The translations under genes were made by a program, and so were the position numbers. Positions 5,585 to 8,108 of a stretch of DNA of 8,108 nucleotides are shown here, one piece after another (positions within the stretch are counted from its first letter, which is position 1; each line of letters starts with the position of its first letter). The stretch comes from Acetobacteraceae bacterium (GTDB lineage: Bacteria > Pseudomonadota > Alphaproteobacteria > Acetobacterales > Acetobacteraceae). Below the pieces are notes generated by a model. The model was not told where the DNA came from. It saw only the letters and a program-made list of their open reading frames with translations, and ran no database searches. The DNA is taken from the NCBI GenBank assembly GCA_003164305.1, contig PLSZ01000619.1, positions 8,136 to 16,243 on the forward strand, written 5' to 3'.

Positions 5585-5977
5585 ATGCCGCCACTAACAG
5601 TCTTTCTTGGGAGGTTCTTCGGTCTTTCCTGCCTTCTGATGTGTGCCGCTCTCCTGGCCAGGCCCAAGGCGTCTTTGGAAGCGATCGAATCGATGAAGGA
5701 AATCCCCGGATTGGCTCTGGGGACGGGTATCATCACCATGATCGGCGGCACTGCCGCTGTTGTTGGCCACAATGTTTGGTCAGGTGGAGCGCTCCCCGTC
5801 GCGGTGACGCTTCTGGGCTGGGTGACGCTGATCAAAGGCGTCGCGCTGATGGCGGCGCCGCCGCGTACACTGACTACCTTTTACCGGGCGCTGAATTATC
5901 CGGCGCGATTCCGCCTCTACATGGCCGCGGCCGTCGCGTTCAGTGCCTGGCTGACAGTGACCGCGTTTCTGGCCTGA
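5585..5977 (+). CDS. Four-helix integral membrane protein, unknown function
   Basis: A 130-residue inner-membrane protein. Four hydrophobic segments are visible: residues about 4-25 (VFLGRFFGLSCLLMCAALLA), 42-62 (GLALGTGIITMIGGTAAVVG), 69-92 (VAVTLLGWVTLIKGVALMAA) and 108-130 (LYMAAAVAFSAWLTVTAFLA). The short motifs HNVWSGG (62-68) and GWVTLIKG (78-85) recur, as far as I recall, in a group of small uncharacterised bacterial membrane proteins. No catalytic residues stand out. The start at 5585 has GAGG ten bases upstream and GAAGG closer in; translation from here begins directly with the first helix. A longer frame in another phase (5473-6336) overlaps it but is arginine- and serine-rich and not protein-like. 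It seems unrelated to the replication genes upstream and is probably chromosomal. Confidence 0.8.
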   Translation: MPPLTVFLGRFFGLSCLLMCAALLARPKASLEAIESMKEIPGLALGTGIITMIGGTAAVVGHNVWSGGALPVAVTLLGWVTLIKGVALMAAPPRTLTTFYRALNYPARFRLYMAAAVAFSAWLTVTAFLA

Positions 5978-5978
5978 A

Positions 5979-6209
5979 GGAAATGACGGTCCAGAGATTT
6001 CGACCAAAACCAGCGTCAATCTCTTCGCACTGTTGTTTATCACCAAATTGGCGGGCGAAGGCACCGGCCTTGGCCCGTCGATCACCTACGACATCGCCAC
6101 GAAGGAACCCGGCGGAACGATCACGATGCATAACGAATCTGATACGTTTACGGAATCTGTTGCCAACCCGCCACGCGGGATTTTCGCGACCAACGGACGC
6201 GGAGCCTGA
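5979..6209 (+). pseudogene. Decayed C-terminal fragment of a sensor histidine kinase
   Basis: In the frame ending at TGA 6207-6209, about 76 codons without a start codon match the end of a histidine-kinase ATP-binding domain. NDGPEIS corresponds to the G1 box (normally DNGPGIS). FALLFITKLAGEGTGLGPSI corresponds to FEPFFTTKPAGEGTGLGLSI, with GTGLG of the G2 box at 6060-6074. YDIATKEPGGTITMHNESDTFTE matches the conserved strand that follows. The phospho-accepting His region, the N box and the sensor part are absent, and similarity starts at the end of the membrane-protein gene. Substitutions in the G1 box and the missing start show that it is a relic, not a gene. The remainder may have been lost by deletion or lie elsewhere in the genome. 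Confidence 0.75.
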
Positions 6210-6226
6210 CGGTCAGGGTGTCCCCG

Positions 6227-6367
6227 TCACCTCCACGGAGGCCGCAAGCGAGACAAGATGCTGTGCTTTCGGAACTCATGCTTCAGGTGCTGTTCGGTTT
6301 CATGGGAAATGTTCCTGGCCCTCTGCTCGGCTTTGAGTTTCGTGATCAACCGTCCGGCGATCGTCAT
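6227..6367 (-). CDS. Possible very small basic protein
   Basis: A 46-residue frame beginning 19 bases behind the stop of the minus-strand gene at 6387-6752. The peptide is rich in Lys, Arg, Glu and His (KLKAEQRARNISHETEQHLK) and looks helical, with no known motif. The bases before the ATG (GCGAG) are a weak ribosome site. Its position would suit a second gene of the same transcript. It could equally be chance in a region of decay, since the kinase fragment lies immediately beside it. Confidence 0.25.
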   Translation of the reverse strand: MTIAGRLITKLKAEQRARNISHETEQHLKHEFRKHSILSRLRPPWR

Positions 6368-6386
6368 CTCGCGGCCGTATTCACCA

Positions 6387-6752
6387 CTACATCCCTGTCG
6401 CCCGGTATCCTCGCTCGGTGCCAAATGAATATACGCCGCACTGGATATAGGCGTCCGGAAGCAGACCCTGCATCACAGCGTACATCGCGTTCGCCATCTT
6501 TGTCTCGACGTCATTGTCGATGACCAAATGTTGGGGCAGGGCCACTTCGATGAGGATCACGGCACCAACGCCATACACCATCGCATCGTGGGAGAAGAGG
6601 ATGATGAGGTCGTCCGCGCCGTTGACGTGGAGTTCCGTGACGGATTGGGCAGCCTTCACCAAACGATCGAAGCAAGCACGGAACTGAGCCTCGTTCCAGG
6701 CAGGCAGCAGGAACACCTTAATGACCGGCTTCGCGATATGTGTTGCTGACAT
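6387..6752 (-). CDS. Hypothetical protein, 121 residues
   Basis: A soluble-looking protein of unknown function. The start is well supported: AGGAGA (6758-6763 on this strand's complement) lies five bases before the ATG at 6752. The N-terminal half has a strand and helix pattern (KPVIKVFLLPAWNEAQFRAC, then VKAAQSVTELHVNGADDLII). A small-residue strand follows (MVYGVGAVILIEVAL), then a helix (TKMANAMYAVMQGLL) and a last strand (IQCGVYSFGTERGY). This alternation, with a short helix before a terminal strand, recalls tautomerase-like or CHMI-like small enzymes. The catalytic N-terminal Pro of that superfamily is not in place, so I do not assign it. It is divergent from the DUF2254 gene and is preceded by a long hairpin in its leader. 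Confidence 0.7.
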   Translation of the reverse strand: MSATHIAKPVIKVFLLPAWNEAQFRACFDRLVKAAQSVTELHVNGADDLIILFSHDAMVYGVGAVILIEVALPQHLVIDNDVETKMANAMYAVMQGLLPDAYIQCGVYSFGTERGYRATGM

Positions 6753-7195
6753 CTGTATCTCCTGTAGGTCGGGGCGGGTCATGGAGCACTGCCAGGCATC
6801 GGCTTGCCAGCCTCCCTCCCATCGTGGGAAGGGTGCCAACCGATGCCAAGACCGGACTGTATGTGTCCGTTTTCCACCCCGAAGGTCGGTACGTGGGGCG
6901 CCGCGTGAACAGTCCTGGTTGCCCCCGCGCGAACCTCACGGGGACCGGAGTTGGGCGGTGGTGGCCCAGTCCCGCGGGACTTACAGATGAGGCGGAATGT
7001 TATCTCGCGCAAGATCAGGGCCAGCCCGTTGATCGTCGGCCGGTTGCCGCGCCGGCGAACTTCGGACGCGACCCGGGCCGTGGATCGGCTCGTCACAGGT
7101 GGCTTCAGGTGTTGCGCCGTGCCATACCACGCCGCGCGAAAACGATTCCTTCGCCGGGCCTGACACGACGGGCACGGAAAACCAGCGGGTCACGG
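6753..7195. other. Divergent intergenic region
   Basis: These 443 bases separate the minus-strand gene at 6752 from the DUF2254 gene at 7196 and must hold promoters for both. No confident -35/-10 pair was recognised. Visible structure: the 53-base hairpin at 6795-6847 and a 14-bp perfect palindrome AGTCCCGCGGGACT at 6968-6981. The frame of the DUF2254 gene stays open back to at least GTG 6905, but the upstream residues are not protein-like. Confidence 0.5.
6795..6847 (-). promoter_or_regulatory. Long hairpin in the leader of the minus-strand gene
   Basis: GGCATCGG at 6795-6802 is the exact reverse complement of CCGATGCC at 6840-6847. Inside, TTG pairs with CAA, and a CCCT-CCCA run faces TGGGAAGGG around a TCG loop with one bulge. 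On the minus strand it lies 43-95 bases before the ATG, so it would be in the 5' leader if transcription starts further out. It could be a regulatory RNA structure or a DNA operator. Confidence 0.4.
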
Positions 7196-8108
7196 ATGTT
7201 CAGGCGACTGCCCCTGCGACTGCGCTCGGTCGGCTATGCTTTGCGCGGTGGATTCCTCGTACGGCCACTTCTGATCACCATTGTGCTTGGCGTGTGCGGG
7301 GCCGTCCTGTCATCAGTCGAGGAGGCCTCTCCAGCGGGCGCCATGTGGGTGCCGTTGACGCTGTTCCCTTCGCGCGAAGACCCACAGGTAGCCCAGGCGA
7401 TCCTCAGCGTCATCGCCACCTCCATCATGACGGTGGTGTCGATTGTTTTCGCCATCCTGCTGATGACGCTCACGCTCGCATCGATGCAGTTTTCGCCGCG
7501 CATCCTGATCAGTTTCGTGCGCGATCGGGGCACGCAATGGACGCTCGGTATCTTTCTCGGAACATTCTCTTATTGCGTCGCGGCCCTGCCCGCCGCGCGG
7601 TCGATGCCTCGCCCGTTCGCGCCGGTTCTCACCGTCGTCGGCGCGATGCTGCTGGCGCTGATCTGCGTGGGTTGGCTGCTGTTCTTCATTCATCACATTT
7701 CCCAGTCGATCAGTGTGAACCACATCGTGGACCGCATAGCGCGCGAGACCGAGCAGGTGATCGACCAACTGATGCCGCACCAGCGGGGGCCGTATTTTCG
7801 CGCCGCTTCGCCGCCAGTGGTCGTGGATGAGCCGGAATTCCCGATCCTGAACGAAGTGTCCGGCTACATCCGCTTCGTCGATACCGCGCGGCTCATACGG
7901 TTCGCCCGGATGCACCATCTGCGTGTGCGAGTCACGCGCCCGGTGGGAAGTTTCGTGCCGGCGGGCGTTCCATTGCTCATGGTTTCCAGGCGCGGCCGAC
8001 TGGATCGCGATGGGGCCGTGGGGCTGACCGGGGCGTTTGACATAGGCCCGATGCGTACGTTGCAGCAGGACGTCGAATTCGGGGTCATCCAGATCGTCGA
8101 CATCGCGT
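7196..8108 (+). CDS. DUF2254 family membrane protein (3' end outside window)
   Basis: The first 304 codons of a predicted inner-membrane protein of the DUF2254 family, whose function is not known. Four hydrophobic segments fit the family: about residues 20-41, 68-95, 115-134 and 142-167. The family signature SMQFSPRIL lies at 97-105, directly behind the second segment. The soluble part follows, with GYIRFVDTARLIRFARMH (223-240), RVTRPVGSFVPAGVPLLMV (245-263) and RTLQQDVEFGVIQIVDIA (287-304), the last being the conserved stretch normally followed by a LSPxxNDP motif that lies beyond the window. The ATG at 7196 gives a normal basic N-terminus (MFRRLPLRLR), though its ribosome site is weak. No stop is reached before the right edge. 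Confidence 0.88.
   Translation, partial: MFRRLPLRLRSVGYALRGGFLVRPLLITIVLGVCGAVLSSVEEASPAGAMWVPLTLFPSREDPQVAQAILSVIATSIMTVVSIVFAILLMTLTLASMQFSPRILISFVRDRGTQWTLGIFLGTFSYCVAALPAARSMPRPFAPVLTVVGAMLLALICVGWLLFFIHHISQSISVNHIVDRIARETEQVIDQLMPHQRGPYFRAASPPVVVDEPEFPILNEVSGYIRFVDTARLIRFARMHHLRVRVTRPVGSFVPAGVPLLMVSRRGRLDRDGAVGLTGAFDIGPMRTLQQDVEFGVIQIVDIA

Noticed and set aside
5473..6336. 287-codon plus-strand frame
   Set aside because: It overlaps the four-helix membrane protein and the kinase relic in a third phase and has a shadow-like composition.
7313..7918. 201-codon minus-strand frame opposite the DUF2254 gene
   Set aside because: Very rich in His, Arg and Asp without motifs; the plus strand carries a clear membrane-protein family.
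1..8108. tRNA, rRNA, CRISPR array or insertion-sequence ends
   Set aside because: No T-loop-like GTTCGAATC signatures with paired arms, no regularly spaced repeats with variable spacers, and no transposase motif were found by reading both strands.

Overview
The window is GC-rich DNA with Shine-Dalgarno-led genes. The codon bias and the protein families (amidase-signature hydrolase, DUF2254 membrane protein, a primase-helicase of the type common in alphaproteobacterial phages and islands) suggest an alphaproteobacterium, perhaps of the Acetobacteraceae. That is an impression, not a proof. No rRNA, tRNA, CRISPR array, integrase or transposase was found.

Layout. 1-1547: an amidase-signature enzyme preceded by a 23-bp tandem repeat. 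1777-2118: a small unidentified protein. 2119-2461: a gene-free stretch with three separate inverted-repeat structures, the last ending against the next start codon. 2462-4499: a two-domain DNA primase (Toprim) plus VapE-type SF3-like helicase, broken by a small frameshifting deletion near 2927-2930. 4488-4606: directly behind the helicase, three ATGAC boxes face three inverted ATGAC boxes with mirrored spacing around a small palindrome, which looks like an iteron-type replication origin or operator. 4727-5131: an unidentified 134-residue protein with a TTG start. 5132-5584: no convincing gene, some short repeats. 5585-5977: a four-helix membrane protein. 5979-6209: a decayed C-terminal fragment of a sensor histidine kinase. 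6387-6752 (minus): an unidentified 121-residue protein, with a very small possible partner at 6227-6367 and a long hairpin in its leader. 7196-8108: the first 304 codons of a DUF2254 membrane protein that runs off the window.

Interpretation. The middle (about 2119-5131) reads as the replication module of a satellite-like or phage-derived island: structured DNA, primase-helicase, candidate origin, small accessory gene. The damaged primase joint and the nearby kinase fragment say the region is decaying. The helicase half still has all its visible motifs and could be made from an internal start. The outer genes (amidase, four-helix membrane protein, DUF2254) look like ordinary chromosomal genes with no evident link to the island.
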